33,614 bases of DNA from Candidatus Saccharimonadota bacterium (GCA_025928155.1 JAICKC010000015.1:1-33614), one strand, 5' to 3'; positions 1 to 8,922 are shown, counted from the first letter of the stretch. Numbers and translations are program-made. Notes: generated by a model from the letters alone, not told the origin.

Positions 1-102
1 ACCAAAGTTCAGCGCACTTACGACAGCGATTATAGCAAGGGCCGCAGCACAAACAGATTGCACGGCCTTGGAGCCAGCGTTTACTCCGTCAAGAGAAATC
101 AT
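1..102 (-). CDS. Partial small hydrophobic protein, N-terminus only
   Basis: Reading the minus strand from an ATG at 102, the frame stays open for 34 codons to the window edge. It begins MISLDGVNAGSK and continues into an Ala/Val/Ile-rich stretch that looks like a signal peptide or membrane helix. It is divergent from the secretion operon, so its promoter would lie in 103-196. No function can be given and the rest of the gene is outside the window. It may be another small secreted component of the element, but an open frame this short could be chance. Confidence 0.4.
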   Translation of the reverse strand, partial: MISLDGVNAGSKAVQSVCAAALAIIAVVSALNFG

Positions 103-172
103 GTCCCAATAATATCACCAAGCACAGCGTAGTAATATAGTCTACATAGATAAAGACATTCGTATCTAATCG

Positions 173-180
173 ACCTCTGT
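173..180. repeat. ACCTCTGT box, copy 1
   Basis: This is the first of four intergenic copies of ACCTCTGT (others at 200, 12601 and 25913). Copies 1 and 2 are 27 bp apart. Unlike the others, this copy has no convincing -10 box 16-17 bp downstream, so it may be a regulator site rather than a promoter element. Confidence 0.45.
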
Positions 181-196
181 TGAATGTTTTTACGCT

Positions 197-225
197 TTCA
201 CCTCTGTCAATGCTTACGCTATAAA
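197..225 (+). promoter_or_regulatory. Likely promoter of the secretion operon
   Basis: TTCACC at 197-202 is followed after 17 bp by TATAAA at 220-225, about 68 nt before the pilin start. The -35-like box is the beginning of the ACCTCTGT repeat (copy 2, 200-207). No other good promoter is visible before the operon. Confidence 0.55.
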
Positions 226-292
226 ATGTATTGGCAGTTTTGCAAATGCCATGCTAATAATCAGCTTACAAACAAAGGGGAGGAGTAACAGA

Positions 293-637
293 GTGAGTAC
301 AAACCAAAAACTCAAAATTGTGTCCCTCTATGTAGCCGCTGGACTACCATTAGTTGTATTTGGCCAAGCATTTGCCGCAGACGCGGCGGGCGTAAGCCAG
401 GTGGAATCGTTCATACGAAGTGTCATACAAGTACTGGCAGGATTTGCCGGTCTTGTAGCGACCGGCTTTTTCGTTGTGGGCGGGTACAGTTACATAACTA
501 GTTCCGGCAATCCTGAGCATTTGGATCGTGCCAAGCGAACAGTTATGTGGTCAGCAATTGGCCTCGCCATCACCATTGGAGCGTTTGTTTTAAGTAACAT
601 CGTTACCACCCTAGCAACCAACGCATTCGGCAGTTAG
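293..637 (+). CDS. Type IV secretion pilin (VirB2/TrbC-like), secreted
   Basis: This 114-residue protein is the likely major pilin of the transfer apparatus. The start is placed at GTG 293 because GGGGAGGAG (277-285) sits 7 nt upstream; the ATG at 251 lies before that site and would put a charged tail in front of the signal peptide. From GTG the protein has a basic N-terminus, a hydrophobic segment and a probable cleavage site at AFA/AD. Two further hydrophobic helices follow, separated by a short loop with SSGNPEHLDRAKR, the helix-loop-helix layout of VirB2-like pilins and of pilins seen in Patescibacteria. It is first in the operon. The same loop motif recurs in the next gene. Confidence 0.8.
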   Translation: MSTNQKLKIVSLYVAAGLPLVVFGQAFAADAAGVSQVESFIRSVIQVLAGFAGLVATGFFVVGGYSYITSSGNPEHLDRAKRTVMWSAIGLAITIGAFVLSNIVTTLATNAFGS

Positions 638-646
638 GGCGGCGTG

Positions 647-2119
647 ATGAACGCGGCAATCTTCACCAGGATAGCCGACATGAGTTCAGCGCATACGGCT
701 ATCTCCAGTTACCTTACGCCCGTCTTAGTGACAATGGCGGGCATTGCTTCGTTGGGTCTCACCTTTTTCTTGGTGCAGGGTGGCGTTCTCTACATGACGA
801 GTACCGGCAAGCCGGAGAACCTTGAACATGCGAAGAAAGTCATTAAAAATGCGCTGATTGGACTATGCCTTGTGGTGGGCGCCGGCACGCTTGCGCTAAT
901 ACTGATGCACGCCTATCATCAGCCAGCGGTCAGCCCTACAACTGCACTGCCCAAGCTTACGCCTGTCCAGCCTAATTCTGGCGGTTTGAGTATAACTGAC
1001 GTCATAATCAAAACTATCGTCGGTGTACTGAACAATATCATTCAGTCGGTGGCGGCACCGTTTCTGAACGCGTTGTCATACTTCACGAGTAGTACACCGC
1101 TGATGGGCGACAACAAAACAGTTGTTGATTTATGGTTGACCATTCTTGGCATTGCCGACGGCGTGTTTGTGTTGGTGATAGCCCTGGTGGGTTTTCAGGT
1201 TATGAGTGCTTCCTCGCTGGGTTTTGACGAGCTTGAATTTAAGCATCTGCTGCCGCAAATCGGCATGACGTTTCTGCTCATGAACACATCCTTCTTTCTG
1301 ATAGACGGCGTTATCGGTTTGAGCAACGCCATGATTCACGCCCTACAGATTGGTTTTAATACGCCATCTGTCTGGTCAGTGCTACAAGACATAGCTAAAC
1401 AGGCGAATGGTATGGGGCTGGCCGCCATGCTTATCATGCTGGTGTTTGTGGTACTGGCAGTGATTTTACTCGTGTACTACGTTGGCCGGCTAGTTACGCT
1501 CTACATTGGTGCGGCGCTATCGCCGCTAATCGCGCTACTATGGCTTGTGCCTGGGTTCAAGGATTTTGCCCTAAGCGCCATCAAGGCATACATCACTACT
1601 ATATTTGTCCTATTCGTTCATGTAGTCATCCTGCTGCTGGCGGCGTCAATTTTTGCGGGGCTTACGACCGCATCGCCAGGTAGCACGCCCGACCCAATGA
1701 TGTCTATGATCGTTGGCCTGGCGACTGTCATCGCTCTACTCAAGACGCAGGGCGTTATGATGCAACTTACTTACGCCAGTGTTGGCCCGCGCACACTACG
1801 TAAACTCGGCGGTGAGTTTATGAATGGCATGGCATTTGTGGGCGGCCGGGCCAGAGCTGTAAACGCCACTGTGAGTAGCGCTCGTGCTAAGCGATCCCTG
1901 TCGCCAGTCGCCGCTGAAGCCGCAGCAAACGCCCGTACCTCAACAGTTAAGGCGCGATCTTCAGGGAGTGGGAGTAAGCCCAGAACAGGCTACAAGCCCG
2001 CTGGTGTCGATCACATGATCTGGGATGATGAGCTTCCCACTCCCAAGCCAGCAGTCAAAACGCCCGCTATCAAGACTAAAGCGTCCGCTAAACCTAAGAT
2101 CGAAAAGGACGAATCATGA
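647..2119 (+). CDS. VirB6/TrbL-like membrane channel protein with pilin-like N-terminus
   Basis: This 490-residue protein has many membrane segments. Residues about 15-90 resemble the preceding pilin: two hydrophobic helices around a loop with STGKPENLEHAKK. The middle and C-terminal half carry a run of long hydrophobic helices typical of VirB6/TrbL inner-membrane channel subunits, and the last 100 residues are a cytosolic tail rich in Ala, Lys, Ser and Pro. GTG 644 and ATG 647 are both possible starts; there is no strong Shine-Dalgarno, so translation probably depends on the pilin message ending 10 nt upstream. The stop overlaps the next start as ATGA. Channel function is inferred from topology and order, since VirB6 families diverge strongly in sequence. 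Confidence 0.75.
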   Translation: MNAAIFTRIADMSSAHTAISSYLTPVLVTMAGIASLGLTFFLVQGGVLYMTSTGKPENLEHAKKVIKNALIGLCLVVGAGTLALILMHAYHQPAVSPTTALPKLTPVQPNSGGLSITDVIIKTIVGVLNNIIQSVAAPFLNALSYFTSSTPLMGDNKTVVDLWLTILGIADGVFVLVIALVGFQVMSASSLGFDELEFKHLLPQIGMTFLLMNTSFFLIDGVIGLSNAMIHALQIGFNTPSVWSVLQDIAKQANGMGLAAMLIMLVFVVLAVILLVYYVGRLVTLYIGAALSPLIALLWLVPGFKDFALSAIKAYITTIFVLFVHVVILLLAASIFAGLTTASPGSTPDPMMSMIVGLATVIALLKTQGVMMQLTYASVGPRTLRKLGGEFMNGMAFVGGRARAVNATVSSARAKRSLSPVAAEAAANARTSTVKARSSGSGSKPRTGYKPAGVDHMIWDDELPTPKPAVKTPAIKTKASAKPKIEKDES

Positions 2120-2634
2120 AAACCGCTATCGTACCGGCGCAGGTGACAACCGTAGAAGATAAGGTTGCCGGCAGCCTTGGCCTCACCCAGCTCGTCCTAC
2201 TGGTTACGCCACTATTTATCGGTACGGGCATATATGCGTTATTCCCGCCGGTTATGAAGCTTAACGGATTCAAGATGGCGCTGGTGGCACTACTGAGTCT
2301 TCTATGCTGCTCGTTAGCCATCCGCATACGGGGCAAGTTGCTCCTGCACTGGGGGGCAATATTTGCCAAGTACAACACACGACCGCGATACTACGTCGCC
2401 AGCAAGAACTCTACGTTTGGACGTAATGGCCTACAGACAATCAAACAAGATCCAGAACCCGAACCCTATGAACAAGCGGAGCCAGCGCGTGAACGTCGCA
2501 GACTATCACTGGGGCTAGACGAGATTACCCGGCTTGAAAATCTTATTGCTAACCCAAGCGCGAGGGTGCAGTTCCTAACTGACAAGAAAGGGGGATTCCG
2601 TGTCCTTGTTACAGAAGTCAAACAAGAGGGTTAG
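2116..2634 (+). CDS. PrgI/VirB3-like membrane protein
   Basis: This 172-residue protein starts with a short segment ending VPAQVTTVEDKVAGSLGLTQL, followed by two closely spaced membrane helices (about residues 27-45 and 53-72) and a charged cytosolic C-terminal part. This is the PrgI layout, the Gram-positive and CPR counterpart of VirB3, which partners VirB4 at the inner membrane. Its place directly before the VirB4 genes fits. The start overlaps the previous stop (ATGA). The C-terminal 100 residues run past the usual PrgI core and their last 35 bp overlap the next gene. Confidence 0.75.
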   Translation: MKTAIVPAQVTTVEDKVAGSLGLTQLVLLVTPLFIGTGIYALFPPVMKLNGFKMALVALLSLLCCSLAIRIRGKLLLHWGAIFAKYNTRPRYYVASKNSTFGRNGLQTIKQDPEPEPYEQAEPARERRRLSLGLDEITRLENLIANPSARVQFLTDKKGGFRVLVTEVKQEG

Positions 2635-3226
2635 CGCTCGTGAGCAGATGCAGCTTAATGGCGTCAGGGATGGTGTGCTGCTGCTACCGAACAACGAATA
2701 TCGCGTAATCCTTGAGGTTTCATCGCTTAACTTTGAGCTGAAAAGCGAAGAGGAGCAGGACGCCATCATTGAAACCTACCAGAGCTTTATCAACTCGCTT
2801 AGCACGCCGTTGCAAATTATCATACGGGTACGCGAAGTTGATATGGACAGCTACCTTGAAAGTATGGAGCAGCGCCGTTTGGAAGAGCCGGAAAAGATTT
2901 ACCGCACACAACTTACCAGCTATGTGAGCTTCGTGCGCAGGCTAATCGAAGCAAACAAAATCTTATCACGACGTTTCTACGTTGTGGTGCCGTACCGCGA
3001 GCCGAAAGGTGATTTTGAGATTGCCCGTGAGCAGCTCAACATAACCAGCGACATTGTAAGCAAGGGTCTGACCCGAATCGGGATGCGTTCGCACGAGCTA
3101 ACCAGTCTTGAGGCACTAGATTTGTTTTACAGTTTCTACGACCCCGCTGCCGCTAAAAAGATGCCGTTAAGCAGCGCTGCACTTGAGCTGCTGCATACTG
3201 GCTACGTCAAAAAGGAGGCCGTATGA
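2600..3226 (+). CDS. TraC-like protein, probably a separate VirB4 N-terminal domain
   Basis: This 208-residue protein has no ATP-binding motifs. Segments such as EYRVILEVSSLNFEL and a later stretch on passing through FYVVVPYRE resemble the N-terminal half of VirB4/TraC-type ATPases, which mediates membrane and partner contacts. The start is GTG 2600, preceded by a G-rich Shine-Dalgarno at about 2588-2592, and overlaps the PrgI-like gene by 35 bp. The stop overlaps the VirB4 ATPase start. The two genes probably act as one split VirB4, an arrangement common in CPR secretion clusters. Confidence 0.7.
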   Translation: MSLLQKSNKRVSAREQMQLNGVRDGVLLLPNNEYRVILEVSSLNFELKSEEEQDAIIETYQSFINSLSTPLQIIIRVREVDMDSYLESMEQRRLEEPEKIYRTQLTSYVSFVRRLIEANKILSRRFYVVVPYREPKGDFEIAREQLNITSDIVSKGLTRIGMRSHELTSLEALDLFYSFYDPAAAKKMPLSSAALELLHTGYVKKEAV

Positions 3227-4956
3227 TTGCGCCACTCGAAAAAGTTAAGCAATGGAAGATTGAGCGTGACCAACGCCCGAAAGAGCTGGCCTTGAGCTTT
3301 GGTGATCAGGATGCCGTAGATGTACTATCATACGCCGGGCTAGAGGAGCAGCCGAGCTACCTTGAGATTGACGGGCAATATATTCGTACACTCTTCATCT
3401 CCGGCTATCCGTTTGTGGCAAGCAGCGGCTGGCTCGATAATCTGATTCACTTTAACCATGACGTAGATATTAGCTATCATATGCACGAAGTTGATGCGCT
3501 GCAGGCACTCCCAAAACTCCACCGTAAGATTACCGAGCTTGAAAGTACCAAGCGCCAGATGATACGGTCAGGCAAAATTGTCGGTTCGGAGGTGCTTGAT
3601 CCGCTTGAATCTGCAATGGACTTACGAGACAAAATCCAGCGGGGACAAGAGAAGTTGTTCCAGCTTTCAATTTACGTTGCGCTGCGTGCAGATAGCTTGG
3701 AGGAGCTCAACAAGGTTACGACCCTACTCGAAACCACATTGTCGGCACGTTTGTTTTACGCTAAAGTCGCCCGATATCAACAAATTGAGGGGCTGCAATC
3801 GGTGTTGCCACGTGGTGAAGACCAACTTAACCAGAAACGTAACCTGGATAGTTCTTCGGCAGCACTGGCGTTCCCGTTCATGTCGTCCGAGCTAGTCCAA
3901 GAGTCGGGTATATTGTACGGCGTGAATAAGTCGAATAACTCGCTTGTTATCCTTGACCGCTTTAGTCTCCATAATGCGAACAGCATCGTGTTTGCGCAGA
4001 GTGGTTCGGGTAAAAGCTACGCTACAAAGGTTGAGATATTACGCCAGCTCATGCAGGGAACAAAAACCATCGTGATTGACCCGGAGCGTGAGTATAAAAT
4101 GCTGAGCGAGTCGGTTGATGGCACGTATATTAAATTGTCAGCCACGTCTACCGAGAAGATTAATCCGTTTGATTTGGCTACAACACTACGCACGCGCGAT
4201 CATTTGGCCGAGCATGTCCAAGACCTGACAGAAGTGATCGGCCTTATGGCGGAGGGCTTACGTCCGCATGAAAAGGCGGCAATAGATAAGGCGTTGTTGC
4301 GTATGTATTCGGACGTCCGCAAGCAGCCACTGCTAAGTGACCTCTACTACGAGTTGCAAGTGCTTGAACAGTTCCAGCTCTGCGAACGGTTAGATAAGTA
4401 TGTGCATGGCTCGCTCGCCAACGTGTTTAATGAACAAACCAACATCAAACTCGATAACCGGCTGGTGATATTCGACATCAAAGACCTGCCCGAAAGCCTG
4501 CGGCAGATTATGATGCTCATAATCTCCAACTTCGTACAGAACCAGGTTAAGGCCAAGCCGGAAAAGCGGTTGCTTATCATAGACGAGGGTTGGTTGTTGC
4601 TTGAGCACGAAGAAAGCGCTCGATTCGTGGCCGGGCTGGTGCGCCGCGCTCGCAAATACTATCTAGGCGTATCCATAATCTCACAGCAGGCAAACGATTT
4701 TCTGCATAACGACTACGGCCGGGCTATCGCATCGCAATCGGCGCTCCGTATTTTGATGCGGCAGGACACCACCACGATTAAAAACGTAGTGAGTGAGTTT
4801 AATCTCAGCGAATATGAGCAGAGTTTCCTATTAACCTGCGAACGCGGCGATGCCCTGATTATTGCCGATCAAAATCATGTTGCGGTTAAAGTGGTGGCCA
4901 ACGACAAGGAACATCCGCTCATTACGACTAATCCAGCGGAGTTGTATCAGTCGTGA
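3223..4956 (+). CDS. virB4: VirB4-family conjugation ATPase
   Basis: This 577-residue protein is the energising ATPase of the transfer channel. Walker A is AQSGSGKS at about residues 258-265, followed by VIDPEREY (a VirB4 family signature). Walker B is RLLIIDEGW at about 449-457. SIISQQANDFL further on matches the sensor region with the conserved QQ. The N-terminal domain (1-240) is helical and charged. It has a good Shine-Dalgarno (AAAAAGGAGG) and ATGA overlap with the preceding TraC-like gene, and its stop overlaps the next gene as GTGA. Confidence 0.92.
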   Translation: MIAPLEKVKQWKIERDQRPKELALSFGDQDAVDVLSYAGLEEQPSYLEIDGQYIRTLFISGYPFVASSGWLDNLIHFNHDVDISYHMHEVDALQALPKLHRKITELESTKRQMIRSGKIVGSEVLDPLESAMDLRDKIQRGQEKLFQLSIYVALRADSLEELNKVTTLLETTLSARLFYAKVARYQQIEGLQSVLPRGEDQLNQKRNLDSSSAALAFPFMSSELVQESGILYGVNKSNNSLVILDRFSLHNANSIVFAQSGSGKSYATKVEILRQLMQGTKTIVIDPEREYKMLSESVDGTYIKLSATSTEKINPFDLATTLRTRDHLAEHVQDLTEVIGLMAEGLRPHEKAAIDKALLRMYSDVRKQPLLSDLYYELQVLEQFQLCERLDKYVHGSLANVFNEQTNIKLDNRLVIFDIKDLPESLRQIMMLIISNFVQNQVKAKPEKRLLIIDEGWLLLEHEESARFVAGLVRRARKYYLGVSIISQQANDFLHNDYGRAIASQSALRILMRQDTTTIKNVVSEFNLSEYEQSFLLTCERGDALIIADQNHVAVKVVANDKEHPLITTNPAELYQS

Positions 4957-5486
4957 ACCCTGGACTCCTTTTGCTCATGAAGTCGGGAGCAAGTGTCAAG
5001 AAGGAGATAGGCATTGCACTGACAACCGTTGTCGTCATTGTCTGCCTGCCGGTGGCGGCAGTCTTTGGGCTAACTAATCCCGTAGTCATTGCAAGCAATC
5101 CATCCGGCTACTACACAGGCACAGGCGACGCTTCCATAACTGGCTACGATTGGGGTAACTGTACCTATTGGGCTGCACTTATGCGTCTGCAATCAGGCAA
5201 GCCTATCCCGCAGAATTGGGGTAATGCGAACACCTGGGCAGTCATGGCAACACTTGCAGGCTATCAGGTTGACCATACGCCTGCGCCTACTGCCATCATG
5301 CAAACAACGGCGGGGGCGCTTGGCCATGTAGCATTCGTAACAGCGGTAGACCCGTCAACTGGCGCATGGACAATATCCGAGATGAACGCCATTGGCTTTA
5401 ATATGGTAGACTCCAAGACCTACGCTGCCAGTGCTGCTACCAAATACAGTTTCATTCATGATCCGTTGTCTAAGGGCGGTCTATGA
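4953..5486 (+). CDS. Membrane-anchored CHAP-domain peptidoglycan hydrolase
   Basis: This 177-residue protein has one N-terminal membrane helix (about 19-40) and an extracytoplasmic CHAP domain. The catalytic cysteine is in GNCTYWAALM and the histidine in GHVAFV, with ISEMN supplying the third polar position, the standard Cys-His-Asn/Glu arrangement. Such enzymes take the role of VirB1 and open the cell wall for the secretion channel. It sits between the VirB4 and VirD4-like ATPases and is coupled to both by 4-bp overlaps. The start is GTG 4953; an ATG at 4977 is an alternative. Confidence 0.85.
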   Translation: MNPGLLLLMKSGASVKKEIGIALTTVVVIVCLPVAAVFGLTNPVVIASNPSGYYTGTGDASITGYDWGNCTYWAALMRLQSGKPIPQNWGNANTWAVMATLAGYQVDHTPAPTAIMQTTAGALGHVAFVTAVDPSTGAWTISEMNAIGFNMVDSKTYAASAATKYSFIHDPLSKGGL

Positions 5487-7960
5487 TCTGGCGGCGCTCT
5501 ACCGAAGCGCTCGCGGTCTACGAGCTTATGCCACCGCTGCGTGGTGCGCCTGGTATGGCGGCAACCGGACAGCTATTCGCGTACATCAGTAGTGTGGCGT
5601 GGGTACGCAACCCATTGCAACGCGCGGTGTATGGTAGCTACGCGGTATCACTAGAAGTTATTGGTAGCAAGCAACAAGGTATACGTTACCTGCTGCACGT
5701 ACCCATTCGCATTGAACGGGGGATGCTTGCTGCTATTGCTTCACACACGCCAAGCGTGAAGACTAAAAAGCTAGCTGAATCGGACAGGACAGGTGGGGAC
5801 GTACGGGAGTACAAACAGACAGGGCACTTTGCGTACCCGTTAAAGCGCTTTGAGCTGTTGGACCAGAATGACCCAATGACCTACATCACAGCGGCTATGA
5901 CCAAGCTGGGGGATGGTGAGGAGGTGTCGCTGCAGATTATGGCTGCGCCCGTCAAGCTAAAAGAAGCCCGGCGGCTCAGTGCTAAGTTGCTCCATAACCA
6001 GGTGCTGGGGACGCAGCTTAGGCGCCAGTCGATGCCGGTGGTACGTAAAAGCCTGCAAGCAGTGAATGCCTTTCTGTTCGGTTTGCTCGACCTGGTTGCC
6101 TCTGTGCAACATGGCGGTACGGTATCAAACAGTGCTAACCAGTATCGCCTAATGGAGCGGGAACGGGTGTTTGAACATAAGAAGCCGGAGCGTTCACTAT
6201 CGCTGTTTGAGCAAGAGCTGTTGATAGGTGTGCATGATAAGCTTGCCGAACCTCACTTTGTGGTAAGTGTCCGTAGCCGGGTGCTGGCGAGCGATGTAGT
6301 AAAAGCACGAGAACGGCAGTCACAGATTGGAGCAGCACTGGCAGCGTACTCTACTGGCAAGTATCAGACTATTTACCCTAAGCGGCGGTTGCCGTTCAGC
6401 CGTGTTGCTGAACGCTATTACAACCATTGGCTTAACCGCCGCCTTGCAACCAGTATGGTGCTGTCCGCTTCTGAATTAGCATCGTTGTATCATTTCCCAC
6501 ACTACAGTACGAACCAAACCGAGAACGTGGTGCGCTCTTTGAGTAAACAGCTGCCCGCGCCCATATCACTCAAAAACGGTACTAAACTGGCGATCACGAT
6601 TGGTGAAAATCATTACCACGAGCAGGTTACGCCGATTGGTCTAACGCAGACAGAACGTGAGCGGCATATGTATATCATTGGCGGTACGGGCAATGGTAAA
6701 ACCACCATGCTCTTTTACGCCGTTCTGCAGGATATTCAGTCAGGTGCCGGCGTGGCCGTAATTGACCCGCACGGCGATTTGGCCGACCGCATCCTACGCT
6801 ATATACCCGAGGAGCGTATTAAAGATGTGATTTACATGAACCCAGATGACCTTACCTATCCCATAGGTGTTAATCTACTGGAATTGCCGGGTGGCGTAAC
6901 CGGCGATGACCTACTTCGCGAAAAGGACATAGTTACCGAGGCTACAATATCGGTGCTGCGTAAAATATTCAGTGATGATGACAGCGGTGGCCACCGTATT
7001 GAGTACGTGTTACGTAACGCAATCCAAACGGCATTGACCCTAGAAAATCCCACACTGTTTACTATCTTTGATCTGCTCAACGACGCCAAGTTTCGCCGCA
7101 AAGCAACCAAGGGTTTGCAGGATAAACACTTGGCTGACTTCTGGAAAAACGAGCTGGGCAAAGCTGGTGAGTTCCAGCGGGTGAAGATGGCGGCGGGCGT
7201 TACGGCCAAGATCGGGCGATTCCTATTTTCGGCATCCGCCAAGCGGGTACTGGAGCAGCCACGTTCCACCATAGACTTCGATGACATTCTGGCCAGCAAC
7301 AAGATTTTGATCTGCAATTTCAGTAAAGGACTACTGGGCGAAGATACCTCTGCATTATTCGGCACGACAATCCTAGCAAAGCTGCAGACGGCGGCCTTGC
7401 GCCGCGCCCGCGTCAGCGATGCCGCCCGCGCGCCCTACTATTTGTACGTGGATGAGTTCCAAAACTTTGCCACGATGAGCTTTGTGCAGATGCTAAGCGA
7501 AGCACGAAAGTATAAGCTACTGCTCACGATGGCGGAACAAAGTACGAGCCAGCAGGATCAACAGCGGCTGGTGGATATCATTCTGGCCAACGTGGGCACG
7601 ATTGTATGCTTTCGCTCCGGCAGTCCAGCAGATGAACGGCTGGTGCTACCGCTATTTAAGCCGTTCCTGCAAGAGGGAGAGATTGCAAACCTGCCAGCGT
7701 ACAACTGCTACGTTCGCATAGCGGCAGTAGAAGCCCAGGAGCCGATGAGTGGCGTAACTGTGGTCGTAAACGATGCCGGTAGTGTCGATGTCGCAGAGCG
7801 AGTGCGGCAGTCATCACGGGAACTGTATACGCGGCGAGCGGAGTCGGTGGAGCCAGCAATCGAACCAGTGGTTGAGGTTAAGCCGCCACGGCTGTCAAAG
7901 AATAATCAGGCGACCCGTCCGGGTGAAGATGAGCTGTCCGCCGCTACATCGGTCGCCTGA
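5483..7960 (+). CDS. VirD4/TraG-like DNA-translocating ATPase (coupling protein)
   Basis: This 825-residue protein probably brings DNA or protein substrates to the channel. Walker A is IIGGTGNGKTT at about residues 398-408, followed by VIDPHGDLADRIL. Walker B is YLYVDEFQN at about 653-661, with the TraM-recognition-like region after it. Unlike classic VirD4, no membrane helix is visible at the N-terminus; residues 1-390 are a soluble region of unknown fold. A Lys/Glu/Pro-rich tail follows about residue 775. It is the last gene of the operon, overlapping the CHAP gene by 4 bp, and is followed by a GC-rich hairpin. Confidence 0.88.
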   Translation: MIWRRSTEALAVYELMPPLRGAPGMAATGQLFAYISSVAWVRNPLQRAVYGSYAVSLEVIGSKQQGIRYLLHVPIRIERGMLAAIASHTPSVKTKKLAESDRTGGDVREYKQTGHFAYPLKRFELLDQNDPMTYITAAMTKLGDGEEVSLQIMAAPVKLKEARRLSAKLLHNQVLGTQLRRQSMPVVRKSLQAVNAFLFGLLDLVASVQHGGTVSNSANQYRLMERERVFEHKKPERSLSLFEQELLIGVHDKLAEPHFVVSVRSRVLASDVVKARERQSQIGAALAAYSTGKYQTIYPKRRLPFSRVAERYYNHWLNRRLATSMVLSASELASLYHFPHYSTNQTENVVRSLSKQLPAPISLKNGTKLAITIGENHYHEQVTPIGLTQTERERHMYIIGGTGNGKTTMLFYAVLQDIQSGAGVAVIDPHGDLADRILRYIPEERIKDVIYMNPDDLTYPIGVNLLELPGGVTGDDLLREKDIVTEATISVLRKIFSDDDSGGHRIEYVLRNAIQTALTLENPTLFTIFDLLNDAKFRRKATKGLQDKHLADFWKNELGKAGEFQRVKMAAGVTAKIGRFLFSASAKRVLEQPRSTIDFDDILASNKILICNFSKGLLGEDTSALFGTTILAKLQTAALRRARVSDAARAPYYLYVDEFQNFATMSFVQMLSEARKYKLLLTMAEQSTSQQDQQRLVDIILANVGTIVCFRSGSPADERLVLPLFKPFLQEGEIANLPAYNCYVRIAAVEAQEPMSGVTVVVNDAGSVDVAERVRQSSRELYTRRAESVEPAIEPVVEVKPPRLSKNNQATRPGEDELSAATSVA

Positions 7961-7961
7961 G

Positions 7962-7985
7962 AGCCCGTACGCAAGCGTGCGGGCT
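7962..7985 (+). terminator. GC-rich hairpin at end of the secretion operon
   Basis: AGCCCGTACG and CGTGCGGGCT form a 10-bp stem (one G-T pair) around the loop CAAG, starting 1 nt after the VirD4-like stop. There is no T-tract, so it is either a weak terminator or a 3'-end protecting hairpin. Confidence 0.5.
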
Positions 7986-8058
7986 GTAAGTATGATATAA
8001 CGTGAATATGGACTTATCCTGGTCGATGGACATCTCTAAATAATCATAAAGGATTTCA

Positions 8059-8811
8059 ATGACAAAGGCCTCGGATTATTTAGAATCCATCAAGAAGTAT
8101 GGTCGAGCTTGGTATGACAGCTACGCTGGCAAATCACGTGGCGGTTTGAAGCAAACAATCGTGATATGTCCCACTACGTATCCAAACGTGTTGCAGCAAG
8201 ATACCTCAATGTACGACCGTAGGCATATGTTTAATACTGTTACGCAAGAAGCGGCCGCCTTTTACAGAACACGTGGTATGGATGTAATCATCACAGGCCC
8301 AGAAGGGCTGGGAGCCGGGGGCATAGATATGGGTCTAGTCATAAACTACTTGCTAAGAACAGGCACTGTTATCTTTGCATGGGTTCAAAGCCACAAAGTA
8401 GCGCTAACGCTGGTAAAGTCTGCGATACCCGCGGCTAAACATATCAAATCCAGACTCACGCAGATAGGAAATGATCGCTTGCTGAAGGCTGTACGTCAAA
8501 CGAAACCCAGAATCAATCTCGACATATCACTATACGTTGACGTAGGCAGAGAATCACCTGACTTAGTGCCTTACGCTCAACAGATGTTCCAGAGCGTAAA
8601 GGAGCTAAATGATGTCATGCAGAGTAAGATTGGTTATATACACGTCAGGCTTGCATGCAGTGTCATTGACACACGAGCGGATAGTTGGATATACGTTACG
8701 CCAGAAGATGACTATTCTAATCGAGCCATGCGCAAGATTATGCATCGTATATCTGCCGTTAGCCCACACACCTCAAGGACGATCATCACAAGTAAAGGGT
8801 GGCGAGCATAA
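8059..8811 (+). CDS. Unknown cargo protein, 250 aa
   Basis: I do not recognise this family. The start is supported by AAAGGA (8050-8055) just upstream. Residues 1-75 look like a soluble alpha/beta region, with KQTIVICPTTYPN near residue 35. Residues about 88-125 are hydrophobic and glycine-rich (GLGAGGIDMGLVINYLL, then TGTVIFAWV) and could be one or two membrane helices or a buried core. The remainder is soluble, with LDISLYVDVGRES and IGYIHVRLACSVID as likely beta strands. It stands alone between two hairpins. It is the first cargo gene after the transfer operon, so an effector, entry-exclusion or defence role is possible but unsupported. Confidence 0.7.
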   Translation: MTKASDYLESIKKYGRAWYDSYAGKSRGGLKQTIVICPTTYPNVLQQDTSMYDRRHMFNTVTQEAAAFYRTRGMDVIITGPEGLGAGGIDMGLVINYLLRTGTVIFAWVQSHKVALTLVKSAIPAAKHIKSRLTQIGNDRLLKAVRQTKPRINLDISLYVDVGRESPDLVPYAQQMFQSVKELNDVMQSKIGYIHVRLACSVIDTRADSWIYVTPEDDYSNRAMRKIMHRISAVSPHTSRTIITSKGWRA

Positions 8812-8815
8812 GAAA

Positions 8816-8858
8816 AAAAGCTCCTGTCCTCTCGCAAATTGCATGGACACGAGCTTTT
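8816..8858. terminator. Bidirectional terminator hairpin
   Basis: AAAAGCTC-c-TGTCC pairs with GGACA-c-GAGCTTTT across a 15-nt loop, a 13-bp stem with one mismatch. The plus strand ends in TTTT; the minus strand runs into seven Ts. It begins 5 nt after the stop of the 8059 gene. Confidence 0.75.
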
Positions 8859-8922
8859 CGTGGCTAGTGTAGCATATGCACGTTGCATAGAGTATGGCGA
8901 GGCTGTGTGGCAGGCTCAGTGC

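Noticed and set aside
251-292. ATG 251 as pilin start
   Set aside because: The Shine-Dalgarno GGGGAGGAG at 277-285 is inside the extra segment and fits GTG 293; the shorter form gives a normal signal peptide.
6856-7365. 169-codon frame on the minus strand inside the VirD4-like gene
   Set aside because: It is fully antisense to Walker-motif-bearing coding sequence, Ser/Arg-rich and without a ribosome binding site.
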